Assembly (NCBI GenBank): GCA_964543235.1 | Contig: CAZIXE010000020.1 | Location: 1-59,781, forward strand | Origin: JANMMJ01 sp964543235 | GTDB taxonomy: Bacteria > Pseudomonadota > Alphaproteobacteria > Rhizobiales > Aestuariivirgaceae | DNA length: 59,781 nucleotides | Direction of reading: 5' to 3' | Part shown: piece after piece, positions 26,205-33,508 of the stretch | How positions within the stretch are numbered: the first letter of the stretch is position 1 | Layout of the letters: each line of letters starts with the position of its first letter | Translations under genes and position numbers: made by a program | Notes under the pieces: generated by a model | What the model was told of the DNA's origin: nothing | The model's input: only the letters and a program-made list of their open reading frames with translations | Database searches by the model: none

Positions 26205-26679
26205 GATTCACCCTTGTGGTTGATCGGACAAGCAGTTGCGCAACATTATGGCATTGCCGGGACCGCCACAAACGCAACTGTCAAGCAAGGCAAACAGCTC
26301 CTTCAAATTGTCGGAACCGCGCCAGGACTGTCTTGCAAACTGGCAGAGGCTGCGACGCCTGTTGGCGGTGCCGCAGCCTCTGCTCCCCTGAACCAGCAAG
26401 CATCGTCCCCGCATTGCCGGTTCCCCTCCGTCCTCCTGCCGCACAGGGCGCAGAGGACGTCGCATTTCATGCCGCATCTATGACGGGCCGACGCGCGCCA
26501 CCGGATACGGTTGCGACGCTTGTAAGCCATCCGACGGCATTTGTCGGCAAAAAATCCGCACCCGAGCCCGGCACGCCAACGTCAAGTTCAAGACCCCGGC
26601 GCTGTCAACCGGACTCGCAGTGCGTCGGCAGCGCGGGGGAAGTAAAGTGGCCTGCGCTGCCGAGTTGCGGCTTCGCGAT
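26205..26679. other. Intergenic region with one strong hairpin, no gene
   Basis: This 475-nt region separates the SPW-repeat gene from the BA14K gene, both leftward. I find no credible protein gene; frames of 70-164 codons lack family features. It contains the hairpin at 26343-26383 and presumably the BA14K promoter. Confidence 0.5.
26343..26383. repeat. Perfect 12-bp inverted repeat with inner stem
   Basis: GCAGAGGCTGCG (26343-26354) is perfectly complementary to CGCAGCCTCTGC (26372-26383). The 17-nt loop holds a second stem CGCC-TGTT-GGCG (26356-26367). Neither side is followed by a T-run. It lies downstream of the leftward SPW gene and could stop or stabilise that transcript, or be a dispersed element. 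Confidence 0.7.
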
Positions 26680-27051
26680 CTATGCCTTGCTGGCAACGCC
26701 GCCGGTGTGATGCTCGTTGAAGGCGGACCAGAGAGCGAATCCGCCCACCAGCACGCCCACCACCAACTGGTTCCACAGCGGCGCGGCCATGGTGCTGAAG
26801 CCCAACAGCCATGGCGAGACTATCAGCCATATGCCGAGCACGACGCTGACCCAGTCTTCCCACTTCTGGTAGGCCCAGATGGCAGCTGCCGCGATCACGG
26901 CGATGATGATGCCGACGGCATAGGCATTCCAGGCCGCATAGGCCTGGTCAGTGTAGCTCAGGATGTAGGGCGAGATCAGCAGCCACACACCCAGAACCAG
27001 ATTGGCGGCATCCTGCCACATGGCCGCCATCCTTTCACGAAAGCTGGTCAT
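26680..27051 (-). CDS. SPW-repeat membrane protein
   Basis: The protein has 123 residues and four predicted membrane helices arranged as two SPW repeats: LVLGVWLLISPYILSY near residue 18 and VVLGIWLIVSPWLLGF near residue 69. Each repeat follows a cytoplasmic Trp-rich helix (MWQDAANL, WEDWVS). Proteins with this repeat are small inner-membrane proteins of unknown function. It lies 54 nt downstream of hsp20, so the pair may be co-transcribed and stress-related. Confidence 0.88.
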   Translation of the reverse strand: MTSFRERMAAMWQDAANLVLGVWLLISPYILSYTDQAYAAWNAYAVGIIIAVIAAAAIWAYQKWEDWVSVVLGIWLIVSPWLLGFSTMAAPLWNQLVVGVLVGGFALWSAFNEHHTGGVASKA

Positions 27052-27105
27052 AGTTCATCCTCCTTTCACCATCTGCCGCGCCAGCCGCGCGGCAGGGTAA
27101 TGCCA

Positions 27106-27612
27106 TCAGGCGGACTTGACCTCGATCCGCCGTGCCGTCCGCTTCATTTCGGCCGGCTTGGGGATGCGGATGGTCAGCACGCCCTTGTCATAGTTTGCGT
27201 CGATCTTCTCCTCCGCCACAGCGAAAGGCAGCGTGAGCGAACGCGCGAAGGAACCGTAGCGGCGCTCCATGAAGCGGCCGTTGCCGATGTCCTGCTGGCG
27301 CTCGAACTTCTTCTCGCCCTTGATGGTGAGAACATCGCCGACAAGCGTGATGTCAAAGTCCTTGGCGTCGAGACCCGGGAGCTCGGCGGTGATCATCACC
27401 TCGTTTTCGGTCTCGGTGACGTCCATAGCGACCGACACACCTGCAAAGTCCGCTGGCCCGGACGGGAAGCCGCGTCCGCCATTGCCAGAGAAGAAGTCAT
27501 CGAACATGCGATCGACCTCACGCTTGAATGCCCACAATGGGTCATAGAAGCCGTCGCGAAGTGACGGGAACTGCGACTTCTCCCGCCACGGGATCAGTGA
27601 TCCGAAGTTCAT
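27106..27612 (-). CDS. Small heat shock protein, Hsp20/alpha-crystallin family
   Basis: This 168-residue holdase chaperone prevents aggregation of unfolding proteins. The alpha-crystallin domain spans about residues 58-165: VAMDVTETENEVMITAELPG, LTIKGEKKFE, RRYGSFARSLTLPF, and the conserved GVLTIRIPKP (Gly-Val-Leu). The I-x-I-type tail motif is RRIEV. A perfect AAGGAGG ribosome site precedes the ATG. The upstream leader can fold back onto that site (see the thermometer candidate), matching how rhizobial small heat shock genes are often controlled. Confidence 0.96.
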   Translation of the reverse strand: MNFGSLIPWREKSQFPSLRDGFYDPLWAFKREVDRMFDDFFSGNGGRGFPSGPADFAGVSVAMDVTETENEVMITAELPGLDAKDFDITLVGDVLTIKGEKKFERQQDIGNGRFMERRYGSFARSLTLPFAVAEEKIDANYDKGVLTIRIPKPAEMKRTARRIEVKSA

Positions 27613-27613
27613 A

Positions 27614-27659
27614 GCCTAACCTCCTTTCCGTGCGTCTGCCCGGGTTCCGAGGCCAAGGC
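27614..27659 (-). promoter_or_regulatory. Candidate RNA thermometer in the hsp20 leader
   Basis: On the transcript, GCCUUGGCCUC (27659-27649) can pair with GAGGUUAGGC (27623-27614), which contains the end of the AAGGAGG ribosome site. The pairing gives 8 Watson-Crick pairs around a small UGG/UU internal loop. An imperfect helix over the ribosome site with a destabilising internal loop is the principle of ROSE-type thermometers of rhizobial hsp genes. The sequence does not match the ROSE consensus exactly, so this is an inference. Confidence 0.4.
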
Positions 27660-27833
27660 ACCGACGACGTCGAGGCACGCCGCGCCGCATCAATAGTTGC
27701 AGGCACTCCCCAGTCTGCCCCCTTGCCCTGCGGCTGGAGCCTGTCTCGCCGGCGGCGCCCTGCGCCCTCGCGACCGCGTCTTCCTTGACGCAGCAGCCAG
27801 CGGAATTCTGAGCAGAAACAACACTTTGTGTTT

Positions 27834-27859
27834 CCTCACTAATGACCTAGTGAGGGTTT
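27834..27859 (+). terminator. Intrinsic terminator on the plus strand
   Basis: CCTCACTA (27834-27841), loop ATGACC, TAGTGAGG (27848-27855) then GTTTTTG. The 8-bp stem plus T-run is a good terminator reading rightward, but no accepted plus-strand gene precedes it. A second hairpin, GAAACA/TGTTTC at 27815-27834, abuts it. It may end an unannotated RNA or block antisense transcription into hsp20. Confidence 0.6.
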
Positions 27860-27952
27860 TTGCGGTTTCAAGGGGCGGCCGCAGATAATCACGGGCAAGC
27901 CCGTTCGAAAGCGTCTCAGAGAACGCCGCGGGTAGCGGCGCTCCGTCAGTGC

Positions 27953-28888
27953 TCAGGCGGCCTCACGGCGCAAGGGCTGGCACATGCAGTGAACGCCGCC
28001 GCCCGCCCACGTGAACATGGTCATGTCCGGGTCGTAGACCTTGAAGCCAGCCGCACGCATCCTGGCGTTGAGGTCGGTGGCGCCCAAGGTTGACAGCACG
28101 CGGTCATTGCCGAGCGCCACGACATTGCAGCCGAGCGCCATGGTTTCCTTGAAACTCGCCGGAATGATCTCGATCTTCTTCGCCTTCAACCACTGCACGA
28201 TGTCGTCTTCGGTGGTCTCGAGACAGACGGCCGCGCAGTGTTCGTTCAGCATGCAAACCATCAGATCAATGTGGACATAGAACTGGTCGATCGGCGCAAA
28301 CCTGATCTCCCAGCCCTCGGCCTCGAACCAGCGGGCCACCTGGTCGGCCGCGATCTTTTCGGAGCGGTGGTCGGTGTAGCCGACAAGCGCTACGCCAGGG
28401 CGGATGATGTTGAAGTCGCCTCCCTCGAAATTTCCAGCCGATACAAGGTCATATATCGGTATGTTGTGTTCGAGGTAGAAGCGCAGAACCGGCGCATATT
28501 CGCCGCGGCGGCGGGGATTGGCGAGCTGGCAAATGACAGCGCCGTAGGGGGTCATGAAGGAACTGTCACGGGCATAAACCTGGTAGGGATTATGCATGTC
28601 CACTGGCAGGAAGTGCGTGGTGACTCCAGCCTCATGATAGGCATCGACCATTTCGCGGTGCTGGCGCATCGCAAGTTGCTGGTCGAAGCGATAACCGCGG
28701 CGCATGGTGTCGCGCACCAGCGACGACCACGCGGCGTTCTCGAGCCCCAGCCAGCGAAAACTCTCGGCGGGGCCGAGCAACACGTCCTTGAGGGGGCCGG
28801 TCTCCGACTTGAGGTACCAGTCCTGCATCAGCGGCGTGCCGCCGCCCTCAACCCGCGCCCTCAGTGGAACCTGCTTTGCTGCAGTCAT
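27953..28888 (-). CDS. Amidinotransferase/dimethylargininase-family hydrolase
   Basis: The protein has 311 residues and the pentein fold. Seen are GPLKDVLLGP near the N-terminus, YARDSSFMTPYG, SAGNFEGGDFNII, the catalytic-His region FYVHIDLMV, and the C-terminal GGGVHCMCQPL with the nucleophilic cysteine (Cys301). The family hydrolyses or transfers amidino groups from arginine derivatives (arginine deiminase, DDAH, glycine amidinotransferase); which reaction applies is not clear. Start at the ATG 28888. It lies 74 nt downstream of a LuxR-type regulator, the likely controller. Confidence 0.9.
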   Translation of the reverse strand: MTAAKQVPLRARVEGGGTPLMQDWYLKSETGPLKDVLLGPAESFRWLGLENAAWSSLVRDTMRRGYRFDQQLAMRQHREMVDAYHEAGVTTHFLPVDMHNPYQVYARDSSFMTPYGAVICQLANPRRRGEYAPVLRFYLEHNIPIYDLVSAGNFEGGDFNIIRPGVALVGYTDHRSEKIAADQVARWFEAEGWEIRFAPIDQFYVHIDLMVCMLNEHCAAVCLETTEDDIVQWLKAKKIEIIPASFKETMALGCNVVALGNDRVLSTLGATDLNARMRAAGFKVYDPDMTMFTWAGGGVHCMCQPLRREAA

Positions 28889-28962
28889 GCTGCGCTCCCG
28901 ATGCTGCCGTGAACGGGAACTGTCTAGCGCCAAGGGGGCGCCCATGGAATACCGCAGCAGGG

Positions 28963-29751
28963 TTACGGGTGGCGGGGAAGCGAACCGAGATACCAGTTGA
29001 AGAGTCCGGCCTGAGAATTGACTCCGAGCTTCTCGTAGATGTTTCGGCGATGCACACGACAGGTTTCAACGGAAATACCGAGCTTCTGAGACACGGCGCG
29101 GACGGAGTGCCCTTCGAGAATCAGGTTGACCACCTCGGTCTCACGCGCAGTGAGGCGGCTGTGCATGGCGCGGGGCGGGCCAGCCGACGGCTGCGCCGGG
29201 CGGCCAAGCAGGCGGCGATGCACGGCGAGCGCGGCACAGAGGATTGGCAGCTTCCGAGTTATCGCATCCTCGTCTGACCTGGCAAAAGCCCGGTGGCCGC
29301 GACTGCGGGAAAAGGACATGAACAGCGTCTGACCGTCCGTTTCCGGCAGCAACACACCCAGCATGTCACATACGCCGATCATGCCAAAATAGCGGCGGTA
29401 GTACTCACTGGCGCGGAAATTGTCGGGTGCAATCTTCCCGATACGCGCGACGCAGGCGGCGCGGACGGAAAGGGCCAGGCGATAGAAAGGGCTCAAGCGA
29501 TAGACGCCAGCCAAATAGTCGCCATAGAGATAGCCGCGCTCGCCCGGCAGCAGGCGGTCAATCACGATGCGCGGAGGACCGGTGGCGGGAAAAACCATGA
29601 GCGCGGCTGCATCGTGGCGAAGCCCCGCAGCGCAGAAATCCATCAGACAGCGCTCAAAGGCTTCGCTGCCCAAGGCGGCGATGAGTTCGCCGGTCAGAAC
29701 GCCATCGCCAGGGCGCCCGGCGGTCAGGCGGCCTTCCACTTGATGGAGCAA
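28963..29751 (-). CDS. LuxR-type HTH transcriptional regulator
   Basis: The protein has 262 residues. The C-terminal LuxR HTH (about 197-255) is clear: LTARETEVVNLILEGHSVRA, LGISVETCRVHRRNIYEKLG. The N-terminal 190 residues match no sensor domain I recognise and lack a receiver aspartate or an obvious autoinducer-binding pattern. Its start lies within the end of the thioredoxin-like gene (28-nt overlap). It probably regulates the downstream pentein-family gene or its own operon. Confidence 0.88.
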   Translation of the reverse strand: MLHQVEGRLTAGRPGDGVLTGELIAALGSEAFERCLMDFCAAGLRHDAAALMVFPATGPPRIVIDRLLPGERGYLYGDYLAGVYRLSPFYRLALSVRAACVARIGKIAPDNFRASEYYRRYFGMIGVCDMLGVLLPETDGQTLFMSFSRSRGHRAFARSDEDAITRKLPILCAALAVHRRLLGRPAQPSAGPPRAMHSRLTARETEVVNLILEGHSVRAVSQKLGISVETCRVHRRNIYEKLGVNSQAGLFNWYLGSLPRHP

Positions 29752-30275
29752 CCCATCGATGCAATCTGCTCGCGCGGGCCCTGCCCCGTCTCGGCAACCT
29801 GCTTCATGGCTTCGAACAGCTCGCGGCGTGCATCGGGTACAGGCGCGGTTTTCGATTCGTCGAGCCGGCCGCGGTACTGCAGCTCGTCAGCGGCATTGAA
29901 GCCGAAGAAGTCAGGCGTGCAGACGGCGCCATAGGCACGGGCAACCGCCTGGGTTTCATCGTAGAGATAGGGAAAGGTAAAGCCGTGCTTCTGGGCGAAG
30001 TGCTGCATGTTTTCGAAACTGTCTTCGGGATAGCTGACGGCATCGTTGGAGCTGATGGCAACGGTGCTGATGCCGAGGGGACGCAGGGCATCGGCCTCCT
30101 TCACCAGGCGGCCGATCACCGACTTGACATAGGGACAGTGGTTGCAGATGAAAGCAATCAGCGTGCCCTTCGGTCCCCTGATATCGGCAAGCGCATAGAG
30201 CCTGCCATCGGTGCCCGGCAGCGAAAAATCGCGGGCCTTCCAGCCGAAATCGCAAACGGGGGGTACTGCTGCCAT
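29724..30275 (-). CDS. Thioredoxin-like/peroxiredoxin-like protein
   Basis: The protein has 183 residues. The thioredoxin fold shows DFSLPGTDGRLYALADI, IAFICNHCPYVKSVIGRL (a CxxC pair in CNHCPY), STVAISSNDAVSYPEDS, and the cis-Pro region VCTPDFFGFNA. This group of AhpC/TSA-related proteins is widespread and poorly characterised. Start at the ATG 30275, with GAGG upstream, after a 10-nt gap from the acetyltransferase gene. A general thiol-redox role in the cytoplasm is likely. Confidence 0.88.
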   Translation of the reverse strand: MAAVPPVCDFGWKARDFSLPGTDGRLYALADIRGPKGTLIAFICNHCPYVKSVIGRLVKEADALRPLGISTVAISSNDAVSYPEDSFENMQHFAQKHGFTFPYLYDETQAVARAYGAVCTPDFFGFNAADELQYRGRLDESKTAPVPDARRELFEAMKQVAETGQGPREQIASMGCSIKWKAA

Positions 30276-30285
30276 GGACTTGACC

Positions 30286-30846
30286 TCAATAGGGCAGATC
30301 GAAATAGGCTTCGGCACTCAGCGCCAGGATATCCACCGGTTCGAAGCGCCCGCCGCCGGCGGGATAGTTCTTGTGACTCTCAACATGCTGCAGACCGATG
30401 TGACGGGCCACCTGGAGCGATGGGCGATTGGCCGTCATTACCTTGCCCCAGACGCGTTTGGCATTGAGACGCTCGAAAGCGAGACCCATCAGGGCGCGGC
30501 CAATCTCGGTTCCCAAGCCCCTGCCCCAGTGATCGGGATGGACGCCCCAACCGATTTCGGCGATGCGGTTGCGCTGCATGATGATAAACCCGTCGCCGAG
30601 CGCCCGGCCCTCGCGCAGGCCCTCGGCGGCGAGGTGAAAGACGTGGCGGCGTTCATCGCCCTGGCGGGCGACGGTGCGGGTGACGAAAGCCTTGATCTCG
30701 TCGTCGGTGCGGAAGCGCAAGGCGATGTAGCGGTGGTAGCTCGGCAACAGCATGAAGTCGCAGAAGGCTTCCCAGTCGTTCACCTCGATTTCGCGCAGCA
30801 CCAGCTGCGGTGTTTCGACGGCCGGAAGGATGGCAAGAAGGGTCAT
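30286..30846 (-). CDS. GNAT-family N-acetyltransferase (RimJ/RimL-like)
   Basis: The protein has 186 residues. The acetyl-CoA-binding segment is WGRGLGTEIGRALMGLAF, preceded by IAEIGWGVHPD and followed by VMTANRPSLQVARHIGLQ, the usual order in RimJ/L acetyltransferases. The acceptor is unknown. Its start overlaps the stop of the amidotransferase-like gene (ATGA), placing it second in a small operon. Confidence 0.9.
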   Translation of the reverse strand: MTLLAILPAVETPQLVLREIEVNDWEAFCDFMLLPSYHRYIALRFRTDDEIKAFVTRTVARQGDERRHVFHLAAEGLREGRALGDGFIIMQRNRIAEIGWGVHPDHWGRGLGTEIGRALMGLAFERLNAKRVWGKVMTANRPSLQVARHIGLQHVESHKNYPAGGGRFEPVDILALSAEAYFDLPY

Positions 30847-31568
30847 TCGGCGGCCTCACTCATCATGCGGGGCGCGAGCCAGTGGTGGAGAAAGCCGTGA
30901 AACCAGCGGCCAAGCGCCGGGTCATGTGTGGCGAAATCGGCGCGCTGGCGCTCCGGCGGAAAGGCACCGGGCAACTGGTGGCGCTCAGGCGGGCGGCGGG
31001 CAATCCAGGCTTCGAGCATGCTGCGGCTGGCCTCGGGATGGAACTGGAAGGCATAGGCGTTGCTGCCATAGCGGAACGCCTGCTCAGGGAAGTGAGCCGT
31101 GCCGCCGAGTCCCACGGCACCTGCCGGGGTACGATACCAGCCATGCCAGTGCGATTGCAGCACTTTGAGACCGTCTCCGAAAATCTCGCGCCCCTGCCGC
31201 GTCGGCTCGAGGTCATAATAGCCATACTCGACAAGGCCCTGCGGATGCGGCCCGACGTCCTCGCCGAGGACATGAGCGAGCAACTGGCCGCCGAGGCACA
31301 GGCCAAGAAAGGGTATGCCGCGGCCCAGCGCTCCTTCGATGCAACGCAGCTCATCGTTCAGAAATGCGTGGCGGTTCCGGTCGCGGACATCGTAGCGGCC
31401 GCCGTAGACAACGAGCGCAGCCACCTCCGAGCTCAGTTCGGGCAGCGCTCCCCCTTCGGCCGGACACGTCCAATGCAAGGTGAATCCTTGCGCGCGAAGC
31501 CAGGTGGCGGCGCGATCGTCCTTGTCGGCGCTGTCATGGGTAATGAGGACCACTTTGCCTGACATCAT
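30843..31568 (-). CDS. Class I glutamine amidotransferase-like protein
   Basis: The protein has 241 residues. The GATase1 catalytic nucleophile is the Cys of FLGLCLGGQLLAHVLG. The catalytic His and Glu are in YAFQFHPEAS, and LQSHWHGWY is typical of the GuaA-like stand-alone group. Such proteins hydrolyse gamma-glutamyl compounds or supply ammonia; no synthetase partner is nearby. The start at 31568 has GGAG upstream (a second ATG follows at 31565). It heads the operon with the acetyltransferase, thioredoxin-like protein and LuxR regulator. Confidence 0.88.
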   Translation of the reverse strand: MMSGKVVLITHDSADKDDRAATWLRAQGFTLHWTCPAEGGALPELSSEVAALVVYGGRYDVRDRNRHAFLNDELRCIEGALGRGIPFLGLCLGGQLLAHVLGEDVGPHPQGLVEYGYYDLEPTRQGREIFGDGLKVLQSHWHGWYRTPAGAVGLGGTAHFPEQAFRYGSNAYAFQFHPEASRSMLEAWIARRPPERHQLPGAFPPERQRADFATHDPALGRWFHGFLHHWLAPRMMSEAAE

Positions 31569-31629
31569 GCACTGCTCTCCATCCGGGACGACACTAGCCC
31601 GGATAGGCCCGCGCAGCAAAGATCATGCC

Positions 31630-32427
31630 TCAGCTCTGTGGCTGGAGGGGAAAACTCTTCGTGAACTCGGCCTTATCGGTGTCGCGGATGCGAATGTCGA
31701 GACTTGACGCACCGTTGAGGCGAAAGGCGAAGTCGATGCGAGGGTCCTCGCTCAAGGATATGCCGGCCTCGAGGCGGAACAGCATCTCATCGCCCTGCTT
31801 CACCTCGATCAGGTCGACATAGCGCGGCAGCACATAATGCAGCGTGAGCTGGTTCATCTGCAGTCCGGTGTGGTTGGGGTGGCGGATGGCGAGCCTGGCG
31901 CGACGTTCGATCATGGTTGCGGCAGATAGCCGCCCAGTCACATCCTCAAGGTCCATGCGGCCGAGGTCAGCCAGGGCTTCCACCGGGTCGCGCACAGGCG
32001 GCGAGGCGCAGGCGCCAAGGCCCGACGTCTTCACATATGATTCAACGCCATAAAGCGTGCCGTCACTGGCTTCGATCACAAGATGGACCGGCGAGGGCCC
32101 GTTGAAACGGAAATTCGCGCCGACCGCGATCTCGCTCACCGACTTGTCGAAATGGAAGGCAGCCGACAGGGGCATCGGGTTCTCGTCAATGACAAGGCTG
32201 GCCTTGCTGACGGTCAATCCTTCCCGCAGCTTCGCCTTGATGGCCAGAGGCACCTGACGGTCATCGGCGGCGCGATAGGGCGATACCAGTTCGACCATGC
32301 CAGTTCCATCGAGGATGGGTCGGGGACCGAAAATCCTGGGCCGCAACTCATCCCAGGCACTGCCGGCCATGGCCGCGGCCGGCGCGAGGGCCAGCGCCGC
32401 AAATGACAGAAATACCCGTCTCAGCAT
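31630..32427 (-). CDS. Quinoprotein-dehydrogenase-associated SoxYZ-like carrier protein
   Basis: The protein has 265 residues. A signal peptide (about 1-21) leads to a SoxY-like half that ends at a conserved Cys in KTSGLGACASPP near residue 139, followed by a SoxZ-like half (RHPNHTGLQM, YVDLIEVKQGDEMLFRLEAG, SLDIRIRDT). This fused carrier is usually encoded beside PQQ-dependent alcohol or methanol dehydrogenases in methylotrophs, where its role is still unclear. No quinoprotein, cytochrome or pqq gene is present in this window. Confidence 0.88.
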   Translation of the reverse strand: MLRRVFLSFAALALAPAAAMAGSAWDELRPRIFGPRPILDGTGMVELVSPYRAADDRQVPLAIKAKLREGLTVSKASLVIDENPMPLSAAFHFDKSVSEIAVGANFRFNGPSPVHLVIEASDGTLYGVESYVKTSGLGACASPPVRDPVEALADLGRMDLEDVTGRLSAATMIERRARLAIRHPNHTGLQMNQLTLHYVLPRYVDLIEVKQGDEMLFRLEAGISLSEDPRIDFAFRLNGASSLDIRIRDTDKAEFTKSFPLQPQS

Positions 32428-32498
32428 GGTCCCTCCCAGAATCCCAGCAGACGCCGACTATTCGCTGCGGCCGGAAGGTTGTCAATGCGGCGCCGGCA

Positions 32499-32669
32499 TC
32501 ACTCAGCGGCGCCATAGTGCATGGCGCAGAGGAGGACCAAAGGCGCCAAAAGCAGCAGCGTGGCAAAGACGGGCGACCCGGTGCCGCCCAGCATGAGGGC
32601 AGCAAACAGGGACAGGCCGAGCAGGTCGGAAACGAGAAGCCAGCCACTGGCCGAAAGGAATGCCCGCAT
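32499..32669 (-). CDS. Small two-helix membrane protein
   Basis: The 56-residue protein starts at the ATG 32669, which has GGAG 6 nt upstream; the ATG at 32681 has no ribosome site. Two hydrophobic helices, WLLVSDLLGLSLFAALML and VFATLLLLAPLVLLCAM, are separated by a Gly/Ser turn. No family is recognised. It stands alone between two secreted-protein genes. Confidence 0.6.
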   Translation of the reverse strand: MRAFLSASGWLLVSDLLGLSLFAALMLGGTGSPVFATLLLLAPLVLLCAMHYGAAE

Positions 32670-32731
32670 GTGTGTCTCCATGATACAGGTGGTTAACCTT
32701 TGCCACGGACTTGCAAGGCGGAGACCACGGA

Positions 32732-33265
32732 TCAGAGCGGCCCGGCGTAGATCATGACCGTGAGCCAGGCATTGTCACCAACACCGGTGGTGGTGACGGA
32801 GACCGACGCCGTGGCTTCGCCCGGGATCAGCAGGCGCTGGGCAAGGGCCGGCTGGCGGCGCGGCGGAGCGAGATAATCGTCGAGGGCGCGCAGGGCACCG
32901 GCGAGGCGCGTCTCTTCCCTGGCTGTGGGTTCGATGGTGCGCAGCAGGCGGCGGGCCTCCTCGTAGACTCCGCCGGGGGCGGCATGCTGCATGTCCCTGG
33001 GCAGGCGGGTGCGGATCTGCCAGCCCAGGCCATCGCAGCCGAAATGGATGATGGTGATGCGTTCACCGGCGATCGTGGCAGTTTCCAATGCCTCGCCGCG
33101 GCGTTTGACGACCTTGAAGGTATGGCCCTTGACACCCTTCTTGACGAGGGCGGGTTCGGGCGTGGCGCGCGAGCAATGGTTCTTCTGCCAGTAGTCTTCG
33201 CCGGCATTGGCCACGGCCAGGCCGGAAACCGCGAGTGCGATCAGAAATTGAGCGAGAATGCGCAT
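32732..33265 (-). CDS. Secreted protein of unknown function
   Basis: The protein has 177 residues. The ATG at 33265 opens a clean signal peptide (LAQFLIALAVSGLAVANA) followed by a mature part with four features worth noting: a likely disulfide pair (NHCSR and HFGCDGLGW), VVKRRGEALETATI, YEEARRLLRTIEPTAREE, and a C-terminal beta-rich segment (SVSVTTTGVGDNAWLTVMIY). I do not recognise a family. The composition resembles neighbours, so it is probably native and periplasmic. Confidence 0.7.
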   Translation of the reverse strand: MRILAQFLIALAVSGLAVANAGEDYWQKNHCSRATPEPALVKKGVKGHTFKVVKRRGEALETATIAGERITIIHFGCDGLGWQIRTRLPRDMQHAAPGGVYEEARRLLRTIEPTAREETRLAGALRALDDYLAPPRRQPALAQRLLIPGEATASVSVTTTGVGDNAWLTVMIYAGPL

Positions 33266-33355
33266 CGGATCCGCCGTCCCAATGCCCCCAGTCACCGCAG
33301 TTAAGGGCAGCGCCGGGCGGCTGGCAAGCGAAACCGGCAGGCCTGGCGGCAGGGA

Positions 33356-33469
33356 TCAGATCAGGCCGTGCAGGTCGAGTCCGAAGAGCCCGAGGCCGAA
33401 GAGTGCCACGGTCGAGGCGGCCTCGTAGGCCAGATACCATTTGCCGGCACGGATGATGCTTGCTGCCAT
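33356..33469 (-). CDS. 37-residue membrane microprotein
   Basis: A 38-codon frame starts at the ATG 33469 with AAAAGG 6 nt upstream. The peptide begins MAASIIRAGKWYLAYEAAS and continues through a hydrophobic VALFGLGLFGLDL segment, then HGLI. A positively charged, Trp/Tyr-containing start followed by one membrane helix is typical of small inner-membrane proteins. It fills most of the gap between the hydrolase gene and the secreted-protein gene on the same strand. Confidence 0.5.
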   Translation of the reverse strand: MAASIIRAGKWYLAYEAASTVALFGLGLFGLDLHGLI

Positions 33470-33508
33470 AATGGGCCTTTTCGGAACATTCGGACCGGGC
33501 GTTGCAAG

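Larger units (their letters stand above)
27613..27952. other. Intergenic region between hsp20 and the amidinotransferase-fold gene
   Basis: This 340-nt region holds the hsp20 leader and promoter (leftward). It also holds a plus-strand intrinsic terminator (27834-27859) and a hairpin CGCCGC-GGGTA-GCGGCG (27924-27940) just past the stop of the upstream gene. On the minus strand, CCCTTGAAA at about 27869-27877 resembles the -35 part of a heat-shock sigma factor promoter, but I cannot find a matching -10. A 63-codon plus-strand frame here is not convincing. Confidence 0.45.

Noticed and set aside
26214..26710. Plus-strand frames of 89 and 164 codons in the BA14K upstream region
   Set aside because: They cross the perfect hairpin, are Cys/Arg/Pro-rich and show no homology pattern.
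27697..27888. A 63-codon plus-strand protein gene ending past the terminator at 27834
   Set aside because: It reads through the terminator hairpin, has no ribosome site and no family resemblance.
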